From: Minwuia sp.
GTDB taxonomy: Bacteria > Pseudomonadota > Alphaproteobacteria > Minwuiales > Minwuiaceae
Assembly: GCA_029210175.1 (NCBI GenBank)
Contig: JARGPL010000004.1
Location: 1-64,000 of the forward strand
Length of the DNA stretch: 64,000 nt
Direction: 5' to 3'
Shown: one piece after another, positions 38,102 through 47,318 of the stretch
Position numbering within the stretch: position 1 is the stretch's first letter
Layout: each line of letters starts with the position of its first letter
Made by a program: the position numbers and the translations under genes
Notes under the pieces: model-generated
Seen by the model: the letters and a program-made list of their open reading frames with translations, nothing else
Database searches by the model: none
What the model was told of the DNA's origin: nothing

Positions 38102-38368
38102 TCAATTCCCCATTGCGCCGATTGTTCCGGCTAGTGTTGCGCCGGACTATGGCAGAATCGCCACGTAGCGGCAAATGGGTAATATCGAGGCAGTTTCGTG
38201 CGGCGGTATTCGCGGCACTGTTTCCCGCCCGCAACGTGATAGGCATCAGCTACCAAGTTGATTGTCGGCAACCCGACGCTCCACTAAGGTTTGGTTTGAT
38301 GGATACGTCAGCGCGGCGTTAGCCCCGGGGTGGTCGGCGTCGTGTCTGAAGCGTGAGGGGGAAGCGGC

Positions 38369-41095
38369 TTGGAACGGAACATTTTCAGTTTCATCCTGAA
38401 ATACAGCTACCGCCAGCAGATCGTGCTGGTGTTGCTTGCCGTGATCAACATGCCGTTCACGATGCTTGGCTATCAGCTGGTCGAAAAGATCGTCAACGAA
38501 GGCATTCAGGGTTTCCGCAAGGTGCCCGAACAGGTGACGCAGGACGACGGCTCCATCATTGAGAAGTCGGTCAAGATGATGATCGAATTCCCGGAGGCCG
38601 TGTTCGGCATCGGACCCGAGTTCGATCAGGTCATCTTCCTGTTCGTGCTGGTCGGGCTGTTCCTTGCCAATATCCTGTTGCTGCAGGGCATCAAGTACGC
38701 CCTGAACGTCTATCGCGGCGTGACGGCGGAACGGATGCTGCGGCGGCTGCGTTATGCGCTGTTCCAGCGCGTGCTGCGCTTCCCCAAGCCGACGTTCAAG
38801 AAGACCAGCCAGGGTGAGGTGATCTCCATGATCACCGGCGAAGTGGAACCCCTGGGTGGTTTCGTGGGTGAGTGTTTCTCCCTGCCGGTCATGCAGGGCG
38901 GCATCATGCTGATGTCGCTGGGTTACATGCTGATCGCCGACTGGAAACTGGCCCTGGCTGCCGTCGCGCTCTATCCGATCCAGTTCTACATCATTCCGAA
39001 GCTGCAGAAGCGGGTGAACCTGCTCGGCAAGGAACGCGTCAAGCGGGTCCGCAAGCTGTCGGAAAAGATCGGTGAGACGGTCACCGGCATCAACGAAATC
39101 CATGCACATGACGGCTCCAACCTGGAGCTCGCAACGTTCTCCGAACGCCTCAACGGCATCTATTACATCCGCCTGCAGATCTACATCTGGAAGTTCATCA
39201 TCAAGTTCGTGAACAACTTCATCCAGCAGCTGGGTCCGGTGATGTTCTACTCCATCGGCGGCTACCTGGTGATCAAGGGCGATCTCGATCTCGGTACGCT
39301 GTTCGCCGCCATCAGCGCACACAAGGAAATCGGGGCACCGTGGAAGGAACTGCTGGGCTATTACCAGCGCCAGGCCGATGCCCGCATCAAGTACGAACAG
39401 GTGGTGGAGCAGTTCGCCCCGGCCGGCCTGTTCGACGAAGAGCGGCTGATGAGCGAACCGGAAACTCCGGTGACGTTCGAAGGCAATGTGAACGCAAGCG
39501 GCATCATCCTGACCGACGACCAGAACAACAGTGTGCTCGACTCGGTCAGTTTCACCCTTGCGCTGGATCAGAAGGTGGCCCTGGTTGGGGCTGGCGGATC
39601 CGGTCGCGATGAATTGTCGGAAGTGCTGGCCCGCCTGATCGAGCCGGATCGGGGCACCGTCACCTTCGGCGGACACGACCTGAGCGCCTTGCCGGAATCG
39701 GTGACCGGACGGCGGATTTCCTACGTCGACAATGCGCCGTTCGTCTTCAACAAGACCCTGGGCGAGAACCTGTTCTATGGTCTGAAGCATCGCCCGCTGA
39801 AGGATGCCGAGTACGAAGGCGACCGGAAGAAGGAACGCGACAGCTATGTCTCCGAGGCCAAGGCGTCCGGTAACCTTGATTTCGATCTGGGTGCGGACTG
39901 GGTGGACTATGATGCTGCCGGTGTGCCCGACACCGCAGGTCTGCGCCAAGCCGGCATCGAGGCGTTGAAGATCGTCGGACTGGACGAGGATGTTTATCAG
40001 TTCGGCCTGCGTGGCCGGATCAACCCGGAAACCCGCGCTGATATCGCCGATGGTGTCCTGAAGGCCCGCAAGGCGCTGGACGAGCGGCTGACCGATCCGT
40101 CGCTTGCCGTGCTGATCGAACGTCTGGACCCGAATTCCTACAACACCAATGCCTCGCTGGCGGAGAACCTGCTGTTCGGCACGCCGGTGGGCGACACCTT
40201 CGACCTCGATCGCCTGGCGGAGCATCCCTACATTCAGGAGGTACTGGAAAAGGTCGGCATGACCAGTCAGATGGTCAGCATGGGCTACCAGGCGGCCGCG
40301 ACCATGGTGGAGCTGTTCTCCGATCTGCCGCCGGATCACGAACTGTTCCAGCAGTTCAGTTTCGTGTCTGCCGACGACCTGCCGGAGTTGCAGGGCCTGC
40401 TGGCGCAATACACCAAGGATCAGCTGGATACGCTGAAGCCGCATGAGCAGCTTCGCCTGATGTCCCTGCCGTTCAAGCTGATCCCGGCACGCCATCGTCT
40501 GGGCATCATCGACGATGAAGTCATGCCGCGGCTGCTGGAAGCGCGCAAGGCATTCGCCGGGAACCTGCCCGATAACCTGCAGGGTGCCGTCGCATTCTTT
40601 GATCCGGACGAATACAATGCCGCCGCGAACATTCAGGACAACATCCTGTTCGGCAAGATTGCCTACGGGCAGGCCCAGGCACAGGAACGTGTCGGTGCGC
40701 TGATGCGCGAAGTCATGTCGGAACTGGGCATCATCGAAACCGTTTCGGAAGTGGGGCTGGAGTTCGAGGTCGGTATCGGTGGGTCGCGCCTGACCGGTGC
40801 GCAGCGCCAGAAACTTGCACTGGCCCGTGCTGTCGTGAAACGTCCTGACGTGCTGATCCTGACCGAAGCCACGGCGTCGCTGGATACCAGCAGCCAGGCC
40901 CGCATTCTGGACGGCCTGCTCGGCGCGTTCGAAGGCCGGTCCATCATCTGGGGTGTGCATCGCCCGGCGATGGCCGAACGGTTCGATCATATCCTCGTCA
41001 TGAAAGGCGGGCGTATCGTCGAAAGCGGCAGCTTCGCCGAATTGAACAAGGAAGGCACGGCGCTCTCAGAGATGATAGCCGCCGAAGCCGCGTAG
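38369..41095 (+). CDS. Atypical ABC transporter protein: membrane domain fused to a degenerate, expanded nucleotide-binding domain
   Basis: Residues 1-340 form an exporter-type ABC membrane domain with extended helices (VLLAVINMPFTMLGY, IFLFVLVGLFLANILLLQG, FSLPVMQGGIMLMSLGYMLIA). The nucleotide-binding domain starts near 370, but its Walker A is GAGGSGRD (407-414), with Arg and Asp replacing Lys and Ser/Thr. The signature is LTGAQ (808-812), and Walker B is DVLILTEATASLD (827-839), with Thr832 replacing Asp although Glu833 remains. His864 is present. About 330 residues are inserted between the Q-loop region (NAPFVFNKTLGENLFYG, 455-471) and the signature, and that insert repeats N-A-S-L-A-E-N-L-L-F-G (594-604) and N-I-Q-D-N-I-L-F-G (754-762). 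TTG 38369 is the only workable start after an upstream stop, with GAGGGGGA before it. Confidence 0.85.
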   Translation: MERNIFSFILKYSYRQQIVLVLLAVINMPFTMLGYQLVEKIVNEGIQGFRKVPEQVTQDDGSIIEKSVKMMIEFPEAVFGIGPEFDQVIFLFVLVGLFLANILLLQGIKYALNVYRGVTAERMLRRLRYALFQRVLRFPKPTFKKTSQGEVISMITGEVEPLGGFVGECFSLPVMQGGIMLMSLGYMLIADWKLALAAVALYPIQFYIIPKLQKRVNLLGKERVKRVRKLSEKIGETVTGINEIHAHDGSNLELATFSERLNGIYYIRLQIYIWKFIIKFVNNFIQQLGPVMFYSIGGYLVIKGDLDLGTLFAAISAHKEIGAPWKELLGYYQRQADARIKYEQVVEQFAPAGLFDEERLMSEPETPVTFEGNVNASGIILTDDQNNSVLDSVSFTLALDQKVALVGAGGSGRDELSEVLARLIEPDRGTVTFGGHDLSALPESVTGRRISYVDNAPFVFNKTLGENLFYGLKHRPLKDAEYEGDRKKERDSYVSEAKASGNLDFDLGADWVDYDAAGVPDTAGLRQAGIEALKIVGLDEDVYQFGLRGRINPETRADIADGVLKARKALDERLTDPSLAVLIERLDPNSYNTNASLAENLLFGTPVGDTFDLDRLAEHPYIQEVLEKVGMTSQMVSMGYQAAATMVELFSDLPPDHELFQQFSFVSADDLPELQGLLAQYTKDQLDTLKPHEQLRLMSLPFKLIPARHRLGIIDDEVMPRLLEARKAFAGNLPDNLQGAVAFFDPDEYNAAANIQDNILFGKIAYGQAQAQERVGALMREVMSELGIIETVSEVGLEFEVGIGGSRLTGAQRQKLALARAVVKRPDVLILTEATASLDTSSQARILDGLLGAFEGRSIIWGVHRPAMAERFDHILVMKGGRIVESGSFAELNKEGTALSEMIAAEAA

Positions 41096-41108
41096 GGGAG
41101 AAACAGCC

Positions 41109-41582
41109 TTGAGCCTCAACGAAGAAGTCGAACTGCTGCGCCAGATCCCGATGTTCCAGAAAGTGGAGCAGTCGAAGCTGAAGCTGCTGGCCTTCACCTC
41201 GGAGCGACTGAGCTTTCCTGCCGGACAGGTGGTCTGCGAACAGGGGGAGCCGGGGGATTCCATGTATGTGATCGTGCAGGGGGATGCCGATGTCATCGTC
41301 AACCTGCCGAACGGACCCCTGACGGTCGCAGCCCTGCACAAGAACAGCTTTTTCGGTGAGATCGCCATCCTCTGCGATATCCCGCGTACCGCGACGATCA
41401 AGGCAAAGACGGAACTGGTGACGCTGCGCATCACCAAGGACCTGTTCTACCGCCTGGTTTCGGAGTTCCCGCAGATGACCATCGAGATCATGCGCGAAAT
41501 CGCATTCCGTCTTGACCGCACGACGCAGGACCTGCAGCAGGCCCGCAACGACCTGAACAAGTTGCAGGGCGCCGACAGCTGA
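41109..41582 (+). CDS. Cyclic nucleotide-binding domain protein
   Basis: The 157-residue protein is a free-standing cNMP-binding beta roll: LLRQIPMFQKVEQSKLKLLAFTSERLSFPAGQVVCEQGEPGDSMYVIVQGDADVIV, then HKNSFFGEIAILCDIPRTATIKAKTELVTLRI, with the FGE-I and P-R-T-A phosphate cassette of cAMP/cGMP receptors. It has no DNA-binding domain; a C-terminal helix (DRTTQDLQQARNDLNKLQ) may be a coiled coil. TTG 41109 follows GGGGAGAA. It lies 13 bases after the ABC gene, so it may sense a nucleotide and control that protein. Confidence 0.88.
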   Translation: MSLNEEVELLRQIPMFQKVEQSKLKLLAFTSERLSFPAGQVVCEQGEPGDSMYVIVQGDADVIVNLPNGPLTVAALHKNSFFGEIAILCDIPRTATIKAKTELVTLRITKDLFYRLVSEFPQMTIEIMREIAFRLDRTTQDLQQARNDLNKLQGADS

Positions 41583-41584
41583 TC

Positions 41585-42073
41585 GTGAGCCGACTTGATT
41601 CCGCCATTGACCGCCTGACGGCTCAGCGCGCGTGCCTGGATTGGGCCGCAGCAGCTATCGCAGGGCTGGCCGGGCCGGTGCTGGAACTCGGCCTCGGCAA
41701 TGGGCGGACCTATGATCATCTGCGAACCCTGTTGCCGACACGGCGCATTCATGTGTTCGAGCGACAGGTGAACGCGCACCTCGACTGCATTCCGCCCGAC
41801 GAAGACCTGTTTCTCGGGGATTTCCTGGAAACGCTGCCCGGCGCCGGACGGGTGATCGGCGCACCCGCCGCGCTGGTGCATGCCGATACCGGCACCGGGG
41901 AAAAGGCGGCCAGTGTGGCACTGGCTGCGGCCATCGTGCCGCTGCTGCTGCCGGTGCTGGCCTCCGGGGCCGTACTGGTCAGCGACCAGCCCATGCAGCA
42001 CCCCGGACTCGTGCCAGTGCCGCTGCCCCACGGCGTGAAACCCGGGCGCTATCACATCTATCGCAACAGCTGA
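41585..42073 (+). CDS. Class I SAM-dependent methyltransferase-like protein
   Basis: The 162-residue protein has GPVLELGLGNGRTYDHLRTLLPTRRIHVFERQ, the SAM-binding motif I with E-x-G-x-G-x-G and an acidic end to strand beta2. The rest is shorter than usual, and the substrate region is reduced (LLLPVLASGAVLVSDQPM near the end). It starts with GTG 41585, three bases after the cyclic-nucleotide protein stop, so it is the third gene of the ABC operon. Its substrate is unknown. Confidence 0.78.
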   Translation: MSRLDSAIDRLTAQRACLDWAAAAIAGLAGPVLELGLGNGRTYDHLRTLLPTRRIHVFERQVNAHLDCIPPDEDLFLGDFLETLPGAGRVIGAPAALVHADTGTGEKAASVALAAAIVPLLLPVLASGAVLVSDQPMQHPGLVPVPLPHGVKPGRYHIYRNS

Positions 42074-42086
42074 ACGGACGAGCCCC

Positions 42087-42539
42087 ATGACCGACGAGAC
42101 GAGTGAAACACCCAGGGAGCGTGCGCTCCGCATCCTCAGATCGCGCCCGACGAAAGGGGCCAGCGAACTGCTCGGCCTGAACCCCATCGACTGCGATCCG
42201 GAACGTGGCTGGGTCCGCATCGGCTACACCGCGCGCCCGGAATTCCTCAACCCGATCGGGGTCATCCAGGGCGGATTCCTGACCGGCATGGTGGATGAGG
42301 CGATGGCCGTCGCCTGCATCGTGAAGGCTGATTTCAAGATCTTCATCCCGACCCTGGAGCTGAAGATCAGCTTCCTCAATCCCGGTCATCCGGGGGAACT
42401 GTTTGCCGAAGGTCAGGTGGAAAAGCTGGGCAAGTCCATCGCCTTCCTGTCCGGGCGTCTGATGGACGCGGATGGCCAGACCATTGTCACTGCGACAGCC
42501 ACAGGCCGCGTGCTGCTGCGCGACAAGGTCAAGCGCTGA
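42087..42539 (+). CDS. PaaI-type hotdog-fold thioesterase
   Basis: The 150-residue protein has the hotdog-fold hallmark PEFLNPIGVIQGGFLTGMVDEAMAVAC, with the helix-capping N-P-x-G-x-x-Q-G-G and an acidic residue (Asp) in the hotdog helix, then LELKISFLNPGHPGELFAEGQVEKLGKSIAFLSGRLMDADGQTIVTATATGRVLL. Such enzymes hydrolyse acyl-CoA thioesters as tetramers. It starts 13 bases after the methyltransferase stop, so it is probably the last gene of the ABC operon. It converges with hemA. Confidence 0.87.
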   Translation: MTDETSETPRERALRILRSRPTKGASELLGLNPIDCDPERGWVRIGYTARPEFLNPIGVIQGGFLTGMVDEAMAVACIVKADFKIFIPTLELKISFLNPGHPGELFAEGQVEKLGKSIAFLSGRLMDADGQTIVTATATGRVLLRDKVKR

Positions 42540-42614
42540 ACGGGGCGCCACGTCAGACAGCATCGCGCAACCGTCGCCACATGGACCGGCCGCGCCGTTC
42601 ACCCCCTACCCGTC

Positions 42615-42635
42615 CTTCCCCCATCGAGGGGGAGG
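42615..42635. terminator. Hairpin between the thioesterase gene and hemA
   Basis: CTTCCCCC pairs with GGGGGAGG around ATCGA, with a T-G wobble, followed by GGGGAAG. It resembles the C/G-rich intergenic hairpins found as repeats in alphaproteobacteria, and could end both converging transcripts. The rest of 42540-42710 shows no gene. Confidence 0.35.
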
Positions 42636-42710
42636 GGGAAGCAAGGCACTGCCAGGAGCACCTTCTTCTCTTCGTTGCGGGAAATTGGACGCGTCAGTTG
42701 CGGGACGGAT

Positions 42711-43940
42711 CTACTCTGCAGCCTCCGCAGGCTTGTTCAATGGCAGGCCGAGGGTTTCCCAGACGGCGAGCAGGGCAGTGACCAGTTCATCCATCAGGTC
42801 ATCGCTGTGGCGCGGGCCAGGCGTGATGCGCAGCCGTTCCGTGCCGCGCGGCACAGTGGGATAGTTGATCGGCTGGATGTAGATGCCGTGCACGTCCAGC
42901 AGCAGGTCGGTGGCCTGCTTGCACAGCGCCGGATCACCCACCAGCACGGGCACGATGTGGGTATTGGACGTCATGACCGGCAGGCCGACCTCAGCCAGAC
43001 GTCGCTTCAGCGTCGCGGCACGTTCCTGCTGCTGTTCCCGTTCCACGTCACTTGTCTTCAGGTGGCGGATGCTGGCCACGGCACCAGCGGCGACGCCGGG
43101 GGGCAGGGCGGTGGTGAAGATGAAGCCTGGCGCGTAGGACCGCACGGTGTCGACCAGATCGGCAGAGGCGGCGATATAACCACCGATCACGCCAAATCCC
43201 TTGGCCAGCGTGCCCTGGATGACATCGATCCGGTCCATGACGTTCTCCCGTTCCGCGACGCCGCCGCCGCGCGGGCCATACATGCCGACCGCGTGCACTT
43301 CATCCAGGTAGGTCAGGGCGCCGAACTCATCCGCCAGGTCGCAGAACTTTTCCAGCGGGGCGATGTCACCGTCCATGGAGTAGACGGATTCGAAGATCAG
43401 CAGCTTCGGCAGGTCCGGGTCGGTGTCTTCCAGCAATTCGCGCAGGTGATCCACGTCGTTGTGGCGGAAGATCTTCTTCTGCGCGCCGGAATGGCGGATG
43501 CCCGCGATCATCGACGCATGGTTCAGTTCGTCGGAAAAGATGACACAGCCGGGCAGGAACTGCGCGATGGTGGAGATCGCCGCCTCGTTCGCGACGAACC
43601 CCGACGTCAGGACCAGCGCCGCTTCCTTGCCATGCAGATCGATCAGTTCGCGCTCCAGCTCCACCAGCGGGTGGTTGGTGCCGGATATGTTGCGGGTGCC
43701 GCCCGCGCCTGCACCCATCCTGTCGATGGCGTTTTTCATGGCGGTCGTCACGACGGGGCTCTGGCTCATGCACAGGTAATCATTGGAACACCAGACAACC
43801 ACATCGGGCTTGTTGCCGCCGGAGTGATTGGTCGCACGGGGATAGTGCCCGGCATGGCGTTCCAGTTCGGTGAACACCCGATACCGCTTCTCCTCATGCA
43901 GAGACTCTACAGCGCTCGAGAAGACCTTCGCATAATCCAT
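42711..43940 (-). CDS. hemA: 5-aminolevulinate synthase (ALAS)
   Basis: ALAS condenses glycine with succinyl-CoA to begin haem synthesis by the C4 (Shemin) pathway used in alphaproteobacteria. The 409-residue PLP enzyme has [132 protein letters not shown], the PLP-lysine segment [16 protein letters not shown], and [17 protein letters not shown]-like [19 protein letters not shown]. The sequence is complete. Confidence 0.97.
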   Translation of the reverse strand: MDYAKVFSSAVESLHEEKRYRVFTELERHAGHYPRATNHSGGNKPDVVVWCSNDYLCMSQSPVVTTAMKNAIDRMGAGAGGTRNISGTNHPLVELERELIDLHGKEAALVLTSGFVANEAAISTIAQFLPGCVIFSDELNHASMIAGIRHSGAQKKIFRHNDVDHLRELLEDTDPDLPKLLIFESVYSMDGDIAPLEKFCDLADEFGALTYLDEVHAVGMYGPRGGGVAERENVMDRIDVIQGTLAKGFGVIGGYIAASADLVDTVRSYAPGFIFTTALPPGVAAGAVASIRHLKTSDVEREQQQERAATLKRRLAEVGLPVMTSNTHIVPVLVGDPALCKQATDLLLDVHGIYIQPINYPTVPRGTERLRITPGPRHSDDLMDELVTALLAVWETLGLPLNKPAEAAE

Positions 43941-44121
43941 CGTCGGAACCTTTCGTGTGGTTCTGGACCGGTTTCCACCGTTTCGGGCAGACGTCAGGCA
44001 GAGCTTTAACGCGTCACTATTGTGCCGTCAAAACCCGCACGCCGCGAGTGTGACGAATGCGACAATTCCGCGTTGACGCAGGTGTGGGGCGCAGCAGGCC
44101 GGGTTCGGGGGTGGCCGCTGC

Positions 44122-44622
44122 TCAGCTGGGGCAGAACCGCATGATGGCGGCGATCAGCAGCGCGACCCCACCATACTGGATGATGACGAAAAGGCTGCGT
44201 GCCACGTGATGCAGGATATTGCTGGTGCCTTGCTGGCTGGGCCACAGCGCGGCGATGCGCGGCAGGATGATCAGGGGCAGCAACATGGCAATCACGGCAC
44301 CGATGCGGATTGTTGTCTGATCCCCGGCCGAGGCAACGGCGGCGCCGATGAATATGATCAGCACCGCAACGCTGGACGCGACCCCGACCCAGCCACCGGA
44401 AAGCAGGAACAGCAGCTTCAGGTCATTGTGCCGCCAGCCGAGCCAGAACATGCTCTGCGTCACCCAGACGACCAGCGCCAGAGGCCAGAGGATCGGCGGT
44501 TCCGCCGCGCAGCGATCCAGACTGTACCCCCACGCGAACGCGGCGCCACCAAGCGCGAGCAGCAGCAGCTGGCGCACGACCAGGGCGGCGATGGTGGACT
44601 GTCCGGTGGTTGTTGCATTCAT
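44122..44622 (-). CDS. Hypothetical multi-pass membrane protein
   Basis: I do not recognise this 166-residue protein. It contains about five hydrophobic stretches: IAALVVRQLLLLALGGAAFAWGY, PILWPLALVVWVTQSMFWLGW, LLFLLSGGWVGVASSVAVLIIFIGAAVASAG, IGAVIAMLLPLIILPRIAALW and SLFVIIQYGGVALLIAAIMRF. ATG 44622 is my preferred start, with AGG about eight bases upstream; the frame continues to ATG 44652 and to 44736, where it would touch the start of the divergent acyl-CoA synthetase gene. The 181 bases between it and hemA hold no gene. Confidence 0.55.
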   Translation of the reverse strand: MNATTTGQSTIAALVVRQLLLLALGGAAFAWGYSLDRCAAEPPILWPLALVVWVTQSMFWLGWRHNDLKLLFLLSGGWVGVASSVAVLIIFIGAAVASAGDQTTIRIGAVIAMLLPLIILPRIAALWPSQQGTSNILHHVARSLFVIIQYGGVALLIAAIMRFCPS

Positions 44623-44735
44623 CGCCGCAACCTGCGCCAGCGCCCGCGCCATGACGTTGTGACCGATAGCCGCGCGATGCGGTTGACGCGACGGAGGCTT
44701 GTCGAAAGACTGCGCGGCGTACAGGGGAGAAGACA

Positions 44736-46340
44736 ATGACAGTCAAGTCTGCGGAAGATGGAATGGATCGGCGCAACGTCGCCGATGTGCTGCGCACGCT
44801 TGCGCGCGACAGCGGCGACCGGACCGCACTGGTTTTCGGCGACCGCCAGACCGACTACGCCACGCTGGACCGTCAGGCGAGCGCCATCGCGAACGGGCTT
44901 GTCGCGGCTGGCATCCGGCCTGCGGATCGCGTTGGCCTGATTGCCAAGAACTCCGATGACTTCATTGCGCTCTACTACGGCTGCGCCAAGGCGGGGGCGG
45001 TGCTGGTGCCCGTGAACTGGCGTCTGGCAGCAGCGGAGATGGCCTATATCATCAACGACAGCGGAGCCAGGGCCCTGGTGCTGGGATCCGGCTATCACGA
45101 TATCGGCCTGGAACATCGTGGTGCGATGCCGACGGTGGAACTCTATCTGGCCATCAATGGGCAGGTGGATGGCACGGTCGGGATGGATGACTTCCGGGCC
45201 TGGCATGGCCGGCAGGCGGACGTGGATCCAATGGTTCAGGTGCTGGTCACCGACGTCGCGGCCCAGCTCTATTCCAGCGGCACGACGGGGCATCCCAAGG
45301 GGGTTCAGCTCAGCCATTTCAGTTGCTACGAACTCTGGCCGATCCTGAGTTCCAGCGAGACCAAGGCCTATGGCCGCTGGACAGCCGACGACGTCAACCT
45401 GATCTGCATGCCGCTGTATCATGTGGGCGGATTGAACAATGCCCTGGCCGGCCTCTATGTCGGGGCCAAGACCGTGATCACGGCAGAGGCAGTGCCGGCG
45501 GAGATCCTGCGGCTGATCCCGCTGCACCGGGTGACCAAGTCCTTCATGGTGCCGGCGCTGATCAATTTCCTGCTGCAGACGCCGGGCTGTGCCGACACCG
45601 ATTTCTCGTCGGTTGACGAGATCTGGTATGGCGCCGCACCGATACCGGCGGAACTGCTGCGCCAGGCCATCGAGGTGGTGGGCAACAAGTTCGGTCAGGC
45701 CTACGGCATGACGGAATCCAACGGCGGCGGCGTTTACATGAGCCCCGACGAGCATGACCTTTCGAAGCCGGAGCGCCTGCGGGCCTGCGGTCGCGCGGCC
45801 CCGGGCTACGAGATTCGCGTCGTCGATGAAACCGGCAAGGATGTGCCGACCGGGGATGTGGGGGAGATCATCATGCGGTCATCCACCCTGATGTCCGGTT
45901 ACTGGAATTTGCCGGAGGCCACGGCGAGTGCGGTAAGAGATGGCTGGCTGCATACGGGGGACGCGGGCTACTTCGATGAGGAGCAGTTCCTCTACATCTA
46001 CGACCGGGTGAAGGACATGGTGATCTCGGGCGGGGAGAACATCTATCCCGCTGAAGTGGAGAGCGCGCTGTTCGGCCATCCGGCCATCGCTGACGTGGCG
46101 ATCATCGGTGTGCCTGACCCGCGTTGGGGGGAAGTCATCAAGGCCGTGATCGTGAAGAAGGCGGGTGAGGACGTGACGGAGGCAGAGGTGATTGCCTACG
46201 CCCGCGAACGCATCGCCCACTACAAGTGTCCGAAGTCGGTCGATTTCATCGCCGAACTGCCGCGCAACCCGACCGGCAAGATCCTGAAGCGCGAACTGCG
46301 CAAGCCCTATTGGGAAAAGGCAGGCCGCAATGTCGGGTGA
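44736..46340 (+). CDS. AMP-dependent acyl-CoA synthetase/ligase
   Basis: The 534-residue adenylate-forming enzyme has the AMP/ATP motif QLYSSGTTGHPKGVQLSH (about 182-199), then FGQAYGMTESNGGG, the core GWLHTGDAGYFDEEQFLYIYDRVKDMVISGGENIYPAEVESALFGHPAIADVAIIGVPDPRWGEVIKAVIV, and the catalytic Lys in NPTGKILKRELR. It activates a carboxylate and transfers it to CoA, probably a fatty or aromatic acid. It starts at ATG 44736 after GGGGAGAAG. The stop is 18 bases before the oxygenase start, so it leads a three-gene operon. Confidence 0.9.
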   Translation: MTVKSAEDGMDRRNVADVLRTLARDSGDRTALVFGDRQTDYATLDRQASAIANGLVAAGIRPADRVGLIAKNSDDFIALYYGCAKAGAVLVPVNWRLAAAEMAYIINDSGARALVLGSGYHDIGLEHRGAMPTVELYLAINGQVDGTVGMDDFRAWHGRQADVDPMVQVLVTDVAAQLYSSGTTGHPKGVQLSHFSCYELWPILSSSETKAYGRWTADDVNLICMPLYHVGGLNNALAGLYVGAKTVITAEAVPAEILRLIPLHRVTKSFMVPALINFLLQTPGCADTDFSSVDEIWYGAAPIPAELLRQAIEVVGNKFGQAYGMTESNGGGVYMSPDEHDLSKPERLRACGRAAPGYEIRVVDETGKDVPTGDVGEIIMRSSTLMSGYWNLPEATASAVRDGWLHTGDAGYFDEEQFLYIYDRVKDMVISGGENIYPAEVESALFGHPAIADVAIIGVPDPRWGEVIKAVIVKKAGEDVTEAEVIAYARERIAHYKCPKSVDFIAELPRNPTGKILKRELRKPYWEKAGRNVG

Positions 46341-46358
46341 TGCGTTCACGACCACCGG

Positions 46359-47318
46359 GTGAGTGCGGTGACTGACATTCCGGTCATCGACCTGGGGCCC
46401 CTTGCAGCCGAAGACGGCGGCGGCGTTCCGGCACGGATCGCGCAAGCGATGCAACGCAGCGGCTTCTTCTACATCACCAATCATGGTGTGGATGTGCAGG
46501 TGATCGCCCATGCCGCAGACATGGCGCTGGCGTTCTTCCGCCTGCCGCCGGACGAGAAGCGGAAGGTCGCGGTGACGAAACATCACCGTGGTTTCAATGC
46601 GCTGGGCGACGCGCGGATGTACAAGGCGAAGCGCCCCGATCACAAGGAATTCTTCCAGATCGGCCTCGACCTGCCACTGGATGACGTGGACGTTGCGGCG
46701 GGCCAGCCACTCCGGGGGCCGAATATCTGGCCTGAAACACCGCCAGGGTTTCGTGATGCGTTCGAGACCTATTACGCCGCCATGGCGGATTGCGGCCAGC
46801 GCCTGTTGCAGGGCGTGGCCCTGAGCCTCGGTGTCGACCGTCATTTCTTCGCGCCGTTCTATGCCAAGCCGCTGCAGCGTTCCCAGGCGGTCTATTATCC
46901 GCAGCAACCGGCGACCCTGGGGGATGATCAGTTCGGGGTTGCACCGCATACCGACTTCGGCCTGATCACCTTGCTCTGGCAGGACGACAATGGCGGTCTT
47001 GAAGTGTGTCTGCCGGACGGCCAATGGATCGCGGCACCACCCATACCCGGCTCGCTGGTGATCAATGCGGGGGACCTGATGGCGCGCTGGACGGGCGGAC
47101 GCTACCGGTCGACCCCGCACCGCGCCACCAATCGCCATGCGGCGGAGCGGCTGTCGATCGCGACATTTCACGACCCCGATTTCATGGCACCCATCGATCC
47201 GGCGGACCTGGTCGGCGATGTCGTGGACGCAGCCGATGTCACCACCGCAGGTGCACATATCCTGGGCCGCATCAATGATTCCTTCGGGTATCGCAGCCAG
47301 AAGGTCGCGGGGGCTTGA
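46359..47318 (+). CDS. Isopenicillin-N-synthase-like 2-oxoglutarate/iron-dependent oxygenase
   Basis: The 319-residue protein matches the IPNS/2OG-Fe(II) family: IPVIDLGPLAAEDGGGVPARIAQAMQRSGFFYITNHGVD, FFRLPPDEKRKVAVTKHHRGFNALG, GVAPHTDFGLITLLWQDDNGGLEVCLPDGQWIAAPPIPGSLVINAGDLMARWTGGRYRSTPHRATN, giving the H-T-D and distal His iron ligands, then RLSIATFHDPDF with the R-x-S cosubstrate pair. It probably hydroxylates or desaturates a small molecule. It starts with GTG (46359 or 46368), follows the acyl-CoA synthetase and overlaps the LysE-type gene by four bases. Confidence 0.88.
   Translation: MSAVTDIPVIDLGPLAAEDGGGVPARIAQAMQRSGFFYITNHGVDVQVIAHAADMALAFFRLPPDEKRKVAVTKHHRGFNALGDARMYKAKRPDHKEFFQIGLDLPLDDVDVAAGQPLRGPNIWPETPPGFRDAFETYYAAMADCGQRLLQGVALSLGVDRHFFAPFYAKPLQRSQAVYYPQQPATLGDDQFGVAPHTDFGLITLLWQDDNGGLEVCLPDGQWIAAPPIPGSLVINAGDLMARWTGGRYRSTPHRATNRHAAERLSIATFHDPDFMAPIDPADLVGDVVDAADVTTAGAHILGRINDSFGYRSQKVAGA

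Noticed and set aside
38246-40990. A 914-codon open frame on the minus strand
   Set aside because: It is the exact antisense of the ABC protein gene, has no family resemblance, and is kept open by the high G+C third positions of the real gene.
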